From positions 62,001 through 126,000 of the forward strand of contig JAAFIR010000011.1 of the NCBI GenBank assembly GCA_013297885.1: a DNA stretch of 64,000 nt, in the 5' to 3' direction. Of the stretch, positions 46,554 through 55,798 are shown piece after piece (position 1 is the first letter of the stretch; each line of letters opens with the position of its first letter). The position numbers were made by a program, and so were the translations under genes. The notes beneath the pieces are model-generated. The model saw only the letters and a program-made list of their open reading frames with translations, did no database searches and had not been told where the DNA came from. Source of the stretch: Leptospirales bacterium. Lineage in GTDB: Bacteria; Spirochaetota; Leptospiria; Leptospirales; Leptospiraceae.

Positions 46554-46973
46554 ATGAGTCTTGATAAAATATTAGAGTTATTTGAAGTGATAAGGAATAA
46601 AAACAAAAATCCTTTTACTACAAAAGCGGATGTAAAAAAAATTTTAGAAGGCAATATTGTAAAAAAAAATATTTATATCCAAATCATTTCTGATTCAATT
46701 ATCAAAAATTCTGGATTAGAAACTTTTTTATTTGAATGTAAAAATGGAAAAATTTCTCTTGCAAAAGTAAAACATTGTTTTAAAGAAACAGGATTTTTAT
46801 CAGGATTAAAAATTTTACAAAAAGCAAATTCTCGTGCTAATTTGAATGAATTAGATTTGGAATATTATAAATTAGAATCTGATTTTGAAAAGAGTTTAGT
46901 TGGTTATGTTGAAGCAGAATTAAAAAATCCTGAATTTAAAGAATATTTAAAATCTATTCAATTTATAGAGTAA
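46554..46973 (+). CDS. Unrecognised 139-aa helical protein
   Basis: Cytoplasmic, mostly helical, acidic C-terminal end (YVEAELKNPEFKEYLKSIQF). The head (SLDKILELFEVIRNKNKNPF) and middle (GLETFLFECKNGKISLAKVK) have normal amphipathic patterns, so the gene is likely real. No motif is recognised. It is divergent from the 45703 lipoprotein. Confidence 0.55.
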   Translation: MSLDKILELFEVIRNKNKNPFTTKADVKKILEGNIVKKNIYIQIISDSIIKNSGLETFLFECKNGKISLAKVKHCFKETGFLSGLKILQKANSRANLNELDLEYYKLESDFEKSLVGYVEAELKNPEFKEYLKSIQFIE

Positions 46974-47075
46974 ATATTCTAATCCTTGAAAAAAAACATT
47001 TTTTTTAAGAGTAAATATTTTAAAAAAAGAATCCATAAACAGTTTTTTTTTTAAGAATCAGATTTCTCAATAATA

Positions 47076-47220
47076 GGGAAAGTGATTGAAGCGAAAATAC
47101 TTTTGCTTAACTATTTTAGTTGCTATACTTCATAAAATTCGCAAAAGATTGCAGCGTAAAGCACGGTTTTTATTAGTAAGAATTTTCCTTTCAAAATTCT
47201 TGCTAATAAAAATTCCTCCT
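47076..47220 (-). repeat. Dispersed two-hairpin element (family A), copy upstream of pckA
   Basis: On the minus strand: GGAATTTTTATTAGCAAGAA...TTCTTACTAATAAAAACCGTGCTTTACGCTGCAATC, an inner hairpin TTTTGCGAATTTTATGAAG..., then CGCTTCAATCACTTTCCC. The rest of the 46974-47315 spacer holds only AT-rich sequence and the AAGGAG of pckA. Confidence 0.75.
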
Positions 47221-47315
47221 CAATTACAATCATATAACAGCTAGAAAACGAAGTGAATCTAGTTGACTTTTTGTAAAGTTTGAAAAAAATAGAATGTGAG
47301 CAAAGGAGCTAGTCT

Positions 47316-48914
47316 ATGAGTACTGTCCAAAATAAACTCGCAGGGCTTTCAGAATTAAAAATCGAGCCGAGCGAAGTATTTCATAATTTAAGTTACGAAG
47401 AAATTTTTAAACACGAAGAAAAAAACAAAGAAGGCGTTTTATCTGATAATGGAACCATGATGGTTGACACTGGAATATTCACAGGTCGTTCTCCAAAAGA
47501 TAAATATTTTGTGGATGAGCCTTCTTCCAACGGGAATGTTTGGTGGGGTCCTGTAAACACAAAAGTATCTGAAGCAATTTTTAACGAACTCTACGACAAA
47601 GTTACTGGCTTTCTAAAAGAAAAACCTGTTTATGTATTTGATGGTTATGCTGGGGCAGAGCCTTCTTCTACAATGCCAATTCGTGTTGTAACTGAAAGAG
47701 CATGGCAACATCATTTCTGCACAAATATGTTTATTCGTCCTTCTAAAGATGAGCTCATCGGTTTCAAACCTGAGTTTACAATCATCAATGCATCTGGCTT
47801 AAAAAATGAAAAATGGAAAGAGCATGGACTCAATTCTGAAGTATTTGTGATTTTTAATTTAGCAAAAAAAATTGCTATCATCGGTGGAACTGAATACGGT
47901 GGAGAAATGAAAAAAGGAATTTTTTCAGTAATGAATTATTTTCTTCCTTTAAGAAATATTTTAACTATGCATTGTTCTGCAAACGTTGGAGAAAAAGGTG
48001 ACACTGCACTTTTTTTTGGACTTTCAGGAACAGGTAAAACAACTTTATCAACAGACCCAAATCGCAAATTGATTGGGGACGACGAACATGGTTGGGATGA
48101 TAATTGTATCTTCAACATCGAAGGTGGTTGTTATGCAAAAACAATCAATTTAGATCCATCAACAGAACCAGATATTTATGCTGCAATCAAAAGAGATGCA
48201 CTTCTTGAAAATGTTGTGTATGATCCAAACACAAAAAAAATTGATTATAGCTCAGCAGCAAAAACAGAAAACACTCGTGTATCTTACCCAATTTTTCATA
48301 TCAAAAATATCCAAATCCCTTCACGTGGTGCTCATCCAAACAAAATCATTTTCCTCACATATGATGCATTCGGTGTGTTCCCAGCAGTTTCAAAACTAAG
48401 CATTGAACAAGCGATGTATCATTTCCTTTCTGGTTACACCGCAAAAGTTGCAGGAACAGAGCGTGGTGTAAAAGAGCCATCTGCAACTTTCTCAGCTTGT
48501 TTTGGCCAAGCATTTATGACACTTCACCCAACTTATTACGCTAAACTACTTGGTGAAAAAATGAAAAAACACAACGCAAACGCATACCTTTTAAACACTG
48601 GTCTTGTGGGTGGTGTGTATGGTGTTGGAAAAAGAATGAGTCTTCCTGCAACTAGAAAAATCATTGATGAAATTTTATCTGGAAGCATCGAAAATTCTGA
48701 ATTTGAACTTCACCCAATTTTAAATGTGAGTTATCCAAAAACTCTAAACGGAGTTGACTCTCATTTATTAAACCCAAGAGAAGCTTGGAGCGACAAAAAT
48801 TCTTATGACGAAACTGCAAAAAAATTAGCAGGCATGTTCATTCAAAATTTTAAAAAATACATTGAAGGCGGTTCTAAAGAATACGACTTTTCTGCATTTG
48901 GTCCAAAAGCTTAA
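47316..48914 (+). CDS. pckA: Phosphoenolpyruvate carboxykinase (ATP)
   Basis: Interconverts oxaloacetate + ATP and phosphoenolpyruvate + CO2 + ADP, the gateway to gluconeogenesis, expected when growth is on fatty acids. The 532-aa length is standard. Motifs are [12 protein letters not shown] (substrate), kinase-1a P-loop [11 protein letters not shown] (235-245), kinase-2 LIGDDEHGW and the adenine-binding region NTGLVGG. AAGGAG stands 7 nt before the ATG. Codon usage is milder in AT bias, like groEL, consistent with high expression. A family A element abuts the stop codon. Confidence 0.98.
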   Translation: MSTVQNKLAGLSELKIEPSEVFHNLSYEEIFKHEEKNKEGVLSDNGTMMVDTGIFTGRSPKDKYFVDEPSSNGNVWWGPVNTKVSEAIFNELYDKVTGFLKEKPVYVFDGYAGAEPSSTMPIRVVTERAWQHHFCTNMFIRPSKDELIGFKPEFTIINASGLKNEKWKEHGLNSEVFVIFNLAKKIAIIGGTEYGGEMKKGIFSVMNYFLPLRNILTMHCSANVGEKGDTALFFGLSGTGKTTLSTDPNRKLIGDDEHGWDDNCIFNIEGGCYAKTINLDPSTEPDIYAAIKRDALLENVVYDPNTKKIDYSSAAKTENTRVSYPIFHIKNIQIPSRGAHPNKIIFLTYDAFGVFPAVSKLSIEQAMYHFLSGYTAKVAGTERGVKEPSATFSACFGQAFMTLHPTYYAKLLGEKMKKHNANAYLLNTGLVGGVYGVGKRMSLPATRKIIDEILSGSIENSEFELHPILNVSYPKTLNGVDSHLLNPREAWSDKNSYDETAKKLAGMFIQNFKKYIEGGSKEYDFSAFGPKA

Positions 48915-49037
48915 GGGCGAATTTTTTTAAAGTAGAGAAAGAATACATTCTTCCTCTACTTTAAAAAAACCGGGCTTTCAACTCCTGTCAAAATTTTTTA
49001 TACAAAAAATTTTGACACCGTTTCAATCCCTTTTTGC
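48915..49037 (+). repeat. Dispersed two-hairpin element (family A), directly after the pckA stop
   Basis: GGGCGAATTTTTTT, hairpin AAAGTAGAG...CTCTACTTT, AAAAAAACCGGGCTTTCAACT, CC, hairpin GTCAAAATTTTTT-ATAC-AAAAAATTTTGAC, ACCGTTTCAATCCCTTTTTGC. It begins at the base after the stop codon; its first hairpin could serve as a pckA terminator. Confidence 0.85.
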
Positions 49038-49076
49038 TTATATAGAAAAATTACTATTTTGAAGTTTGGATTTTTT

Positions 49077-50570
49077 TTAAGTAAGATTTAAATTCCGAAG
49101 CTCTTTTCTCAAAATTTTTCCTGTTGGGTTTTTTGGGATTTCATCAATCAAAAATAATTTTCTTGGAATTTTATAACTAGAAAGATTTGGTTTTACAAAT
49201 TCTTTGAGCTCTTCTAAAGTCAAACTTTGATTTGGATTTAGCACAACAAAAGCAGTAACTTCTTCGCCAAATTCTTCAGAAGGTAAACCCACTACAGCCA
49301 CTTCTTTGATTTTTGGGTGAGTTTGTAAAATTCTTTCAATTTCAATTGGGTAAATATTTTCTGATTTTGATAAAATCATATCATTTTTTCTATCTAATAA
49401 AAATAAATTTCCATTTTCATCTAATTTACCAATATCCCCTGTATGAAAAAATCCATCTTCATCAAATTCAGAAATTGAAATATTGGAATATCCATTAAAA
49501 ACTGCTTCCCCTTTGATACATACTTCACCAATTTCATTTTCGTTTAACAATAAATTACCGTTTTTAATTTTGAGATTGATTTCTGAAATTGGTTTTCCCA
49601 CTGAAGACAATTTTATTTTATCATTTTCTAAAATTGCTTTTTTTTGAATATCAAATCTATTCAGTGTAGCAATCCCAGAAGTTTCTGTGAGTCCATAAGC
49701 CCCTGTAAATTCACATTTAAATTTATTTTTTGCTTTTACTAAAGTTTCAAATGAAATTGATGAGCCACCATGTTGGATATTTTTTAAACTAGAAAAATCA
49801 AAATTATCAATATTAGGTAAATCTAATATTGCTTGTATCATCGCAGGAACAAGTAGTGCGTTTGTAATTTTTTCATTTTGAATAGACATAGCAATTTTTT
49901 CTGGAATAAATTTTTTATGTAAAACTGCTTTTCCGCTGATAAAATAATTCAAATAAGAATACCCAACTCCACCAATATGAAAATAAGGTGCAGTAATTAA
50001 ATTTATAGAATCTGCTCCAAAACTTGGAAGTTCAGTTGATAAATTTTTAATTGTAGTGAGTAAATTTTTATTACTAAGTGGAACAGATTTAGGTAAACCT
50101 GTTGTTCCAGAAGTAAATAGCTCAACAAAAATATCATTTTCATTTGGTGAATAATTTGATTTTAAAATAAAATTTGATTCTAGTTCAATTTCAGTTAGTT
50201 TTATTTTTTTTAAATTGGTTTTTAGATTTAAAATTATTTCAGAAAATTCTTCTCCATAAAAAAATATATCTAGTTTTGAATTTTGTAGAATTGAGTCAAT
50301 CTCAGTGGAAACAAATCTCCAGTTAAATATAACAGGAATAGCTCCAATTAAATTTGTGGCTAATAATAAAAATTGTAATTCTAAAGTATTAAAATCTAAA
50401 ATTCCAAATTTCTCAGATTTTTTAATTCCAATTGAAGTTAAATAATTTGCATACTGAATTGATTTTTCAAATATTTCTTTATAAGTAAATTTTTGATCTT
50501 CAAATAAAAGAGCAATTTTTTCTGGATTTGTATTTTTTCTATAAATTAATAATTCTTTAAATGTTTTCAT
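49077..50570 (-). CDS. AMP-forming acyl-CoA synthetase (fatty-acid CoA ligase-like)
   Basis: Activates a carboxylic acid with ATP to acyl-AMP and then to a thioester. I start at the ATG at 50570 (MKTFKELLIYRKN), which has AGGGGA just upstream and overlaps the SDR stop by 4 nt; this gives 497 aa. Motifs are ELFTSGTTGLPKSVP (phosphate loop), GAYGLTETSG, HTGDIG, LDRKNDMILSKSENIYP and PKNPTGKILRKEL with the catalytic Lys. It is the last gene of a five-gene coupled operon with two KAS III-like enzymes and an SDR, so its acid is probably the primer or product of that pathway. Substrate unknown. Confidence 0.9.
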   Translation of the reverse strand: MKTFKELLIYRKNTNPEKIALLFEDQKFTYKEIFEKSIQYANYLTSIGIKKSEKFGILDFNTLELQFLLLATNLIGAIPVIFNWRFVSTEIDSILQNSKLDIFFYGEEFSEIILNLKTNLKKIKLTEIELESNFILKSNYSPNENDIFVELFTSGTTGLPKSVPLSNKNLLTTIKNLSTELPSFGADSINLITAPYFHIGGVGYSYLNYFISGKAVLHKKFIPEKIAMSIQNEKITNALLVPAMIQAILDLPNIDNFDFSSLKNIQHGGSSISFETLVKAKNKFKCEFTGAYGLTETSGIATLNRFDIQKKAILENDKIKLSSVGKPISEINLKIKNGNLLLNENEIGEVCIKGEAVFNGYSNISISEFDEDGFFHTGDIGKLDENGNLFLLDRKNDMILSKSENIYPIEIERILQTHPKIKEVAVVGLPSEEFGEEVTAFVVLNPNQSLTLEELKEFVKPNLSSYKIPRKLFLIDEIPKNPTGKILRKELRNLNLT

Positions 50571-51358
50571 AATTCCCCTTTTAAAAATAAATTTAATCCC
50601 CAATTTAAATCTAGTCCTGCACAAATAGGCAAATTGATTCCATTGATATATGAAGCAAGTGGACTAGATAAAAATGAAACAGCATGAGCAATTTCTTCTG
50701 GAGTTCCTGCTCTTTCAAGCAAATTCATTTTGGAATAAGTTTTGATTTGTTTTTCTGTTAAATTGGATTTAGTGTTTTCTGTGAGTATAAACCCAGGTGA
50801 AATAATATTAGATGTGATTCCATATTTTCCAACTTCAATTGCTAAAGTTTTTAAAATCGATTCTAATGAATTTTTTTGAATGGAATAAATTCCTTGCCCA
50901 TGTCCTCCAAGAAGAGAAATCATAGAGCTAATTCCAATCCATCTTCCAAATTTTTTTTCTTTTTGGTATGGTATACAAATTTGAATGAGTTTTAAAATTA
51001 AGGATGTTTCTTTAGTAATTAAATCTTCGTTTAATTTTAATTTGGTTAATTTTTCTGGTTTCGATTTATAATTCCAATTAATCAAAATGATTTCTGGTAT
51101 TCCAAAATTTTTTATTTCTTCAATTAATTTTTCTTGTTCAGTTTCAAAACCAAGATCTGCAGCAAAATATTTATGATTTTTTCCAGTTAAATTATTTTTT
51201 ACTTCGATTAATATTTTTTTGTTTCTTGCAACTAGTAAAATTTCAGCTCCTTGAGAAGCTAAAAATTCAGCAGAAGATTTTCCAATTCCAAAACTTGAAC
51301 CAAGCACCAAAGCTTTTTTGTTTTCTAAAGAATAGTTTTTAAAAAATTCATTTTTCAT
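50567..51358 (-). CDS. Short-chain dehydrogenase/reductase (FabG-like)
   Basis: A 263-aa NAD(P)H-dependent reductase: nucleotide loop LGSSFGIGKSSAEFLASQG, AADLG, and catalytic Ser (ISSMISLLGG) with Tyr-x-x-x-Lys (YSIQK). The usual NNAG motif is changed to NWNYK. End motifs ISPGFILTENTK and AGTPEEIAHAVSFL are normal. In this operon it would reduce a beta-keto intermediate made by the KAS III-like enzymes. Starts and stops overlap by 4 nt with both neighbours. Confidence 0.9.
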   Translation of the reverse strand: MKNEFFKNYSLENKKALVLGSSFGIGKSSAEFLASQGAEILLVARNKKILIEVKNNLTGKNHKYFAADLGFETEQEKLIEEIKNFGIPEIILINWNYKSKPEKLTKLKLNEDLITKETSLILKLIQICIPYQKEKKFGRWIGISSMISLLGGHGQGIYSIQKNSLESILKTLAIEVGKYGITSNIISPGFILTENTKSNLTEKQIKTYSKMNLLERAGTPEEIAHAVSFLSSPLASYINGINLPICAGLDLNWGLNLFLKGEL

Positions 51359-52371
51359 ATAACTTTATAAATATTTGCTCCAGCAGAATATCCACCACCA
51401 GCAGTTACAAATAATAAATTCATTCCTTTTTTAATTCTCCCTGTTTGAAAAGCAAAATCAAGTGAATATGGAATTGTAGCTGAAACAATATTTGCAGTGT
51501 GATCAATTGTGATAATTGTTTTTCCTATTGGAATAGATAAATTTTTTGCAATTAATTTCATAATACTTAAATTGGCTTGGTGAGGAATGAACAAATCTAT
51601 TTCAGAAATTTTTAAATTTGCTGTTTTCAAAACTTGTTTTGAAATTTCTGTCATCACCTCCACTGCATCGTTAAAAATTTCTTTTCCATCTATACCAATA
51701 TGAACTGAATGCAAATTTTTTTCCACAGTTTCAAAACTTGCTGGAAGTTCTGAGCCCCCAGCAGGTGTATAAATATGTTTAGCTTTTGAACCATCTGTCC
51801 AAAGTTCTATACAGAATAAGCCTACTTCATTTGATTTACTTAGTACGATAGCTCCAGCACCATCTGCAAAAATAGGAAGAAATCTTTTGTCTGATTTATT
51901 TACAAATCTAGATTTAATTTCAGATGCCACAACTAAAATATGATCTAATCCAGTTTCAATTAATCTAGCTGCATGGTCTAATCCAAATATAAAACTAGAA
52001 CAAGCAACTTGTTTATCCTCAGCAGGACAATCAGCACTTAGCAAGGACTGAATTCTTGAGGCTGTGGCTGGGCTAGTCCAATCACCAGTAGTACTACAAA
52101 ATAAAATTCTATCTAAATCTTTTGGATGTATATTAGCTTGTGCTAATGCTTTTTGGGAAGCTATAAAACCAAGTTCAGAAGCAGAAGTTTTTTCTTTTGC
52201 AAAATATCTTTTTTTAATTCCTAAATTTTCTTCAATCCAATTGGATGTTGTGTCAATATTGTATTTTTGAATTAAGTCTTGGTTTGAAATTTCAATTTCA
52301 CCAAGAGCAGAGCCTGTTCCTGAAATTTTTATTTGTTTAAAAATTTTTCCTCTTGATTTATTTTGAAACAT
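51355..52371 (-). CDS. Beta-ketoacyl-ACP synthase III-like enzyme with intact Cys-His-Asn triad
   Basis: A 338-aa FabH/OleA-like condensing enzyme. The catalytic Cys is in QVACSSFIFGLDHA, His in DLFIPHQANLSIM and Asn in TANIVSATIPYSLDFA, followed by a GGGYSAGA C-terminal loop. All three residues are kept, so it is active by sequence. It is followed by the SDR (4-nt overlap) and preceded with no spacing by a second KAS III-like gene that lacks the His. The pair probably forms a heterodimer. It initiates a dedicated lipid or secondary metabolite rather than bulk fatty acid synthesis, judging by context. Confidence 0.88.
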   Translation of the reverse strand: MFQNKSRGKIFKQIKISGTGSALGEIEISNQDLIQKYNIDTTSNWIEENLGIKKRYFAKEKTSASELGFIASQKALAQANIHPKDLDRILFCSTTGDWTSPATASRIQSLLSADCPAEDKQVACSSFIFGLDHAARLIETGLDHILVVASEIKSRFVNKSDKRFLPIFADGAGAIVLSKSNEVGLFCIELWTDGSKAKHIYTPAGGSELPASFETVEKNLHSVHIGIDGKEIFNDAVEVMTEISKQVLKTANLKISEIDLFIPHQANLSIMKLIAKNLSIPIGKTIITIDHTANIVSATIPYSLDFAFQTGRIKKGMNLLFVTAGGGYSAGANIYKVI

Positions 52372-53391
52372 TTAAACTCTCCATAAAATTCCACCCCAAG
52401 AAAGCCCACCTCCAACTGCTTGCATATAAATTGAATCTTTTTTAGAAAAATTTCTTTTCTTTAAAGCGAAATCAAGTGCAATTAAAAAACCAGTTTGACC
52501 AGTATTACCAAACTTGTTCACAAGATTTATTGTATTTGAAATAGAAATTCCAGTTTCAATTCTAGCAAGTTCAATTAATTCATTATTCACTTGGTTGGAA
52601 ATAAATGATTTTATTTTGGAAGAATCTAATTTCCTATTTTGAAAAATTTTTTTTGGAACATCTACCCATTTTTTTTTAATCACATTATAAATTGAAGAAT
52701 CTGAATGGAAAAAATAATTTCCTTCTTCCAAATCTTTTTTGTTTGGAGGTAAAATTCCTTTAACTCCCATTTTATCTGAATACGCTCCATCTGAATCTAG
52801 ATAAAATTTTTCAATTCCAGAATTTCCTTTTTCGTATCCAAGTAAAATTGCAGCTCCTGCATCTGAAGCATGATAATAAAATTTATCTTTAGCAATTTTG
52901 GACAAAGTTTCTCCTGATAAAATTAAAACATTTGATTTGGTAGAATTTACAAATTGAGAAGCAATTATCAGTGCTGAAATCAATGAAGCACAACCAGATT
53001 TGAGTTCTAGGGATGCAGATTTGATTCCAAGTTTCCCAGCTAAAATAGCTCCAAGGGAAGTTGTATATTTTGAAGAAGTTGTGCTAATACCAATCACCAA
53101 ATCAATTTTTGATCTATCAAATTTTTTTAGGATTTTTTTTCCAGCTTCATACATCAAATCCACAGAAGTAAAATCTTTTAATTTTTCTTTTCTTGGAAAA
53201 TTGATTAAATAACGATTTTTTAATCCCAAAAGATTTTCAAGTTTGTAAATTTTTTTTTTATCCAATTTGCTTTTCCAATTTATACCTAGTAACACTTCAT
53301 GAATCATTTCATTAGTAACCAAATATTCTTTTGGTAAAATAAAACGACTAGTGTTCAAAATTTTTACATTTAAAATATTTTTTCCAATCAT
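52372..53391 (-). CDS. Second KAS III-like protein lacking the catalytic His
   Basis: From the ATG at 53391 (MIGKNILNVKIL, 4-nt overlap with the SGNH gene stop) it is 339 aa; the frame is open further upstream but inside the neighbour. It has the nucleophile-type Cys (LELKSGCASLISA) and the Asn loop (FGNTGQTGFLIAL), but the His of the HQ(A)N motif is replaced in SFISNQVNNELI. A Cys without the His cannot run a normal decarboxylative condensation, so it may be an acyl-transfer or structural partner of the adjacent intact enzyme, as in PqsB/PqsC-like pairs. C-terminal loop GGGLSWGG. Confidence 0.85.
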   Translation of the reverse strand: MIGKNILNVKILNTSRFILPKEYLVTNEMIHEVLLGINWKSKLDKKKIYKLENLLGLKNRYLINFPRKEKLKDFTSVDLMYEAGKKILKKFDRSKIDLVIGISTTSSKYTTSLGAILAGKLGIKSASLELKSGCASLISALIIASQFVNSTKSNVLILSGETLSKIAKDKFYYHASDAGAAILLGYEKGNSGIEKFYLDSDGAYSDKMGVKGILPPNKKDLEEGNYFFHSDSSIYNVIKKKWVDVPKKIFQNRKLDSSKIKSFISNQVNNELIELARIETGISISNTINLVNKFGNTGQTGFLIALDFALKKRNFSKKDSIYMQAVGGGLSWGGILWRV

Positions 53392-54434
53392 AATCTTAAT
53401 TCTTTGATCAGTATAGGATACATTTTGATATAACAAGGAATTCCCATATGAAGTGGATCCATAAAATTAGTACAAAATTTATCCTGATTCAAATCATAAA
53501 AATTTTTTAATTTTTCTTTTTCTAAAAAACTTTTCCACTCAGTTGGAATTGATGTTTCTTGAATCACCTCATTTACTAATGGATGAACTGCGGTATGAAA
53601 ATAAAATACTGGAATCTGATTTTTATTTATAAGTTCAATAATTTTATGAAAATACAATATCATCTCAGGAGAAACTTTAAAATTTTTAAAATTTTCTTTA
53701 AAATTTTGAATCATGTATTGATTGGATAAATAAAAACCAAGTTTTTCCTCACCCACTTCAAAACTTTCAGGAATTTTTTTAATCTTCAATCCTAGATTCA
53801 TTACCATTCTGTATTGATTAAAAATTTGTTTTTGATTGGTCATTGAAAAATCTAATTTTAACTTGGACAAAAGAAAAAATTTTTTGAGAAAATTTTTTGA
53901 TATATGCTCTTTTGGAATCCAAGAAAAATTTTTTAAAATAAAACTAAACGTTAGGGACTCTGAGATTTCAGCTTCATAAAAAGAATTATTCGTATTAAAT
54001 GAACTCGCTGCTAGTTCTAACAAAATTAAATCAGGTTTATATCCTCTTTCTAAAATTTGTTCAAGTCGAACTAAATGAGAAATTACTGTTGCTCCAGCAT
54101 AAGAAAAATTAAAAATTTCAAATTGATTTAAGTTTTTTTTGTTCTTTAAATCCAAATTTTTTTGTAAAATGGAATTAAAATAATCTGACTCATTAAAATA
54201 AAATCCATAGGATGTTGATGAACCAAATATAAACACAATTTTCTTTTTGGACTGAATCGCTAATTTTAGTTTTTCTTCGTTTACTAAAATATTGTTTTTT
54301 ATCGATTCAAAAAATGAAATAGGTGAAACTATTGTAAAATAATTCTGAATAAATGGTATAGAAAATAATTTATCAAAAGTAAATATACTCAAAAATAATA
54401 AAATTAAAAAGTATTTTTTTATTAAATTCTCCAT
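53388..54434 (-). CDS. SGNH-like/DUF1574-type membrane-anchored protein
   Basis: A 348-aa protein with an N-terminal signal anchor (about 8-25, YFLILLFLSIFTFDKLF). SGNH hydrolase blocks are seen: GSSTSYGFYFNE (Ser block), NFSYAGATVISHL (Gly/Asn region) and NFMDPLHMGI (Asp-x-x-His at the end). It resembles DUF1574 proteins of Leptospira, which often work with MBOAT acyltransferases in O-acylation of surface polymers; an MBOAT gene lies 2.6 kb away. It is the first gene of the condensing-enzyme operon, with TTGACA upstream on the minus strand (54473-54468). An esterase or acyl-transfer role is inferred. Confidence 0.75.
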   Translation of the reverse strand: MENLIKKYFLILLFLSIFTFDKLFSIPFIQNYFTIVSPISFFESIKNNILVNEEKLKLAIQSKKKIVFIFGSSTSYGFYFNESDYFNSILQKNLDLKNKKNLNQFEIFNFSYAGATVISHLVRLEQILERGYKPDLILLELAASSFNTNNSFYEAEISESLTFSFILKNFSWIPKEHISKNFLKKFFLLSKLKLDFSMTNQKQIFNQYRMVMNLGLKIKKIPESFEVGEEKLGFYLSNQYMIQNFKENFKNFKVSPEMILYFHKIIELINKNQIPVFYFHTAVHPLVNEVIQETSIPTEWKSFLEKEKLKNFYDLNQDKFCTNFMDPLHMGIPCYIKMYPILIKELRL

Positions 54435-54519
54435 CTAACAAATATTAAACGACATGCTTGATTCATTTGTCAAACTATTCTTACCCTAGAAACGACTAGT
54501 TTACCTCCAAAAATTTAAC

Positions 54520-54548
54520 TTGACAGTTGCTAATACCTTAGTTAAAAA
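54520..54548 (+). promoter_or_regulatory. Promoter of the nidogen-like lipoprotein pair
   Basis: TTGACA (54520-54525), 17 bp, TAAAAA (54543-54548), then a short leader with GAAGGA before the ATG at 54570. Confidence 0.45.
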
Positions 54549-54569
54549 TTAATAACGAAGGAATCAAAT

Positions 54570-55790
54570 ATGAAAATTATCTTAACTTTTATAATAATTT
54601 TTTTTACATTAGAAAGTTGTTTTTTTGACATTTTTAAAACTGAAGAAAAGCTTACCCCACTTGAGAGAATGACAAAGGCGAACCCTATTTTTACAACTTG
54701 GTTCCCTAGACCAAATAATGATTATCCCGGAAATGGTAGTTCTACTTGTATCGGCTCGAATGAAACACTTGATCAGAATGCAACCTGCATAAATGCAAGA
54801 ATTGTCACTGCTACTTCTTGTTTTGAAAGAAGCATCAATAAAGGACAGGTGGCTTTTTTTAGATTTCAAAATCAAAGTGACTCTAATGTAAACTTAGAAA
54901 TAAAGTTAAATCGAAATTCTACCTATTCCAGCTGCTTACTTGCTTATAAAGAAAATCAGATGGTGACATATTCTTCCTCCGTTAGAAATATTGAAACAAA
55001 TCAAAGTTTAACAGCTTGTCAATCATCTACTACAGTTTCAACTTCTTCAAACTCATTTCGTTGTTTTTCAGTTTATAATAGTTGTGATGCAAATTTTACA
55101 TTTAGATCTTCTTCAGTTATTTCACCTTCTGAAACTCAAGTAACTTCCACAGGAATAGATAATTCTACTTTACCAACATGGTCAAGCCTTGCCCAAAATT
55201 ATATAGAGTTGAACCAATCTCCGACTAATTTAATTGGAAATGATAGTTTAATGCTGCTCCCAATCGGATTTAATTTTACTTATTTTGGAAGAACATTCAC
55301 AACTGTATTTGCAAATACAAATGGAGCATTAACTTTTTCAAATAGAAACATGTCTTCAAATGATTCAAAGCTTTTATTCCAACCTGCAAGCCAAGAAAAT
55401 ATACATTCAATCATTGCACCTTGGTGGACTGATTTGAATATGGATTGTGATTCTAGTTTACAATATCAAACTTCTGGAACTGCTCCAAATCGCATTTTCA
55501 CTGTTCAATGGAAAAATATTGGATATGTAGCAACATCCTCAACAAATAATTTTTACAAATTTAATTTTCAGGTTAAACTTTATGAAACTTCCAATAGAAT
55601 TGAATTTCATTATGGAAATTTGACAGGTGAAAATTCTTCGACACTTCCGAGAGTTGCACTTGGAATAAGCAATTCAGTCGGTGGAAATAATAATTTTATT
55701 AATGCCAGAAATGGCTCTAGTACTGATTCATCTCTTTATTTACCAAATATTTTTCCAACAGCAAATACAGTTTATCGTTTTCAACCATGA
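54570..55790 (+). CDS. Nidogen-like lipoprotein, copy 1
   Basis: A 406-aa lipoprotein (MKIILTFIIIFFTLESC, Cys17). A Cys-rich N-terminal half (pairs around CIGSNETLDQNATC, SLTACQSS, FRCFSVYNSC) precedes a nidogen-type beta domain (about 215-400) with IGFNFTYFGRTFTTVFANTNG, IIAPWWTDLNMDC, RIFTVQWKNI and FNFQVKLYETSNRIEFHYG. It is probably displayed on the cell surface. The gene is followed by a paralogue whose first in-frame ATG overlaps this stop. Confidence 0.8.
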   Translation: MKIILTFIIIFFTLESCFFDIFKTEEKLTPLERMTKANPIFTTWFPRPNNDYPGNGSSTCIGSNETLDQNATCINARIVTATSCFERSINKGQVAFFRFQNQSDSNVNLEIKLNRNSTYSSCLLAYKENQMVTYSSSVRNIETNQSLTACQSSTTVSTSSNSFRCFSVYNSCDANFTFRSSSVISPSETQVTSTGIDNSTLPTWSSLAQNYIELNQSPTNLIGNDSLMLLPIGFNFTYFGRTFTTVFANTNGALTFSNRNMSSNDSKLLFQPASQENIHSIIAPWWTDLNMDCDSSLQYQTSGTAPNRIFTVQWKNIGYVATSSTNNFYKFNFQVKLYETSNRIEFHYGNLTGENSSTLPRVALGISNSVGGNNNFINARNGSSTDSSLYLPNIFPTANTVYRFQP

Positions 55791-55798
55791 GGTGGTAT

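Noticed and set aside
49077-50570. The acyl-CoA ligase as the p-coumarate ligase needed for the PYP chromophore
   Set aside because: It is 40 kb from the PYP gene and translationally coupled to KAS III and SDR genes; nothing in the sequence indicates an aromatic acid substrate.
49077-54434. Assignment of the operon as oleABCD (olefin synthesis)
   Set aside because: The SDR is a short FabG-like enzyme rather than an extended OleD type, no OleB-like alpha/beta hydrolase is present, and there are two KAS III-like genes.
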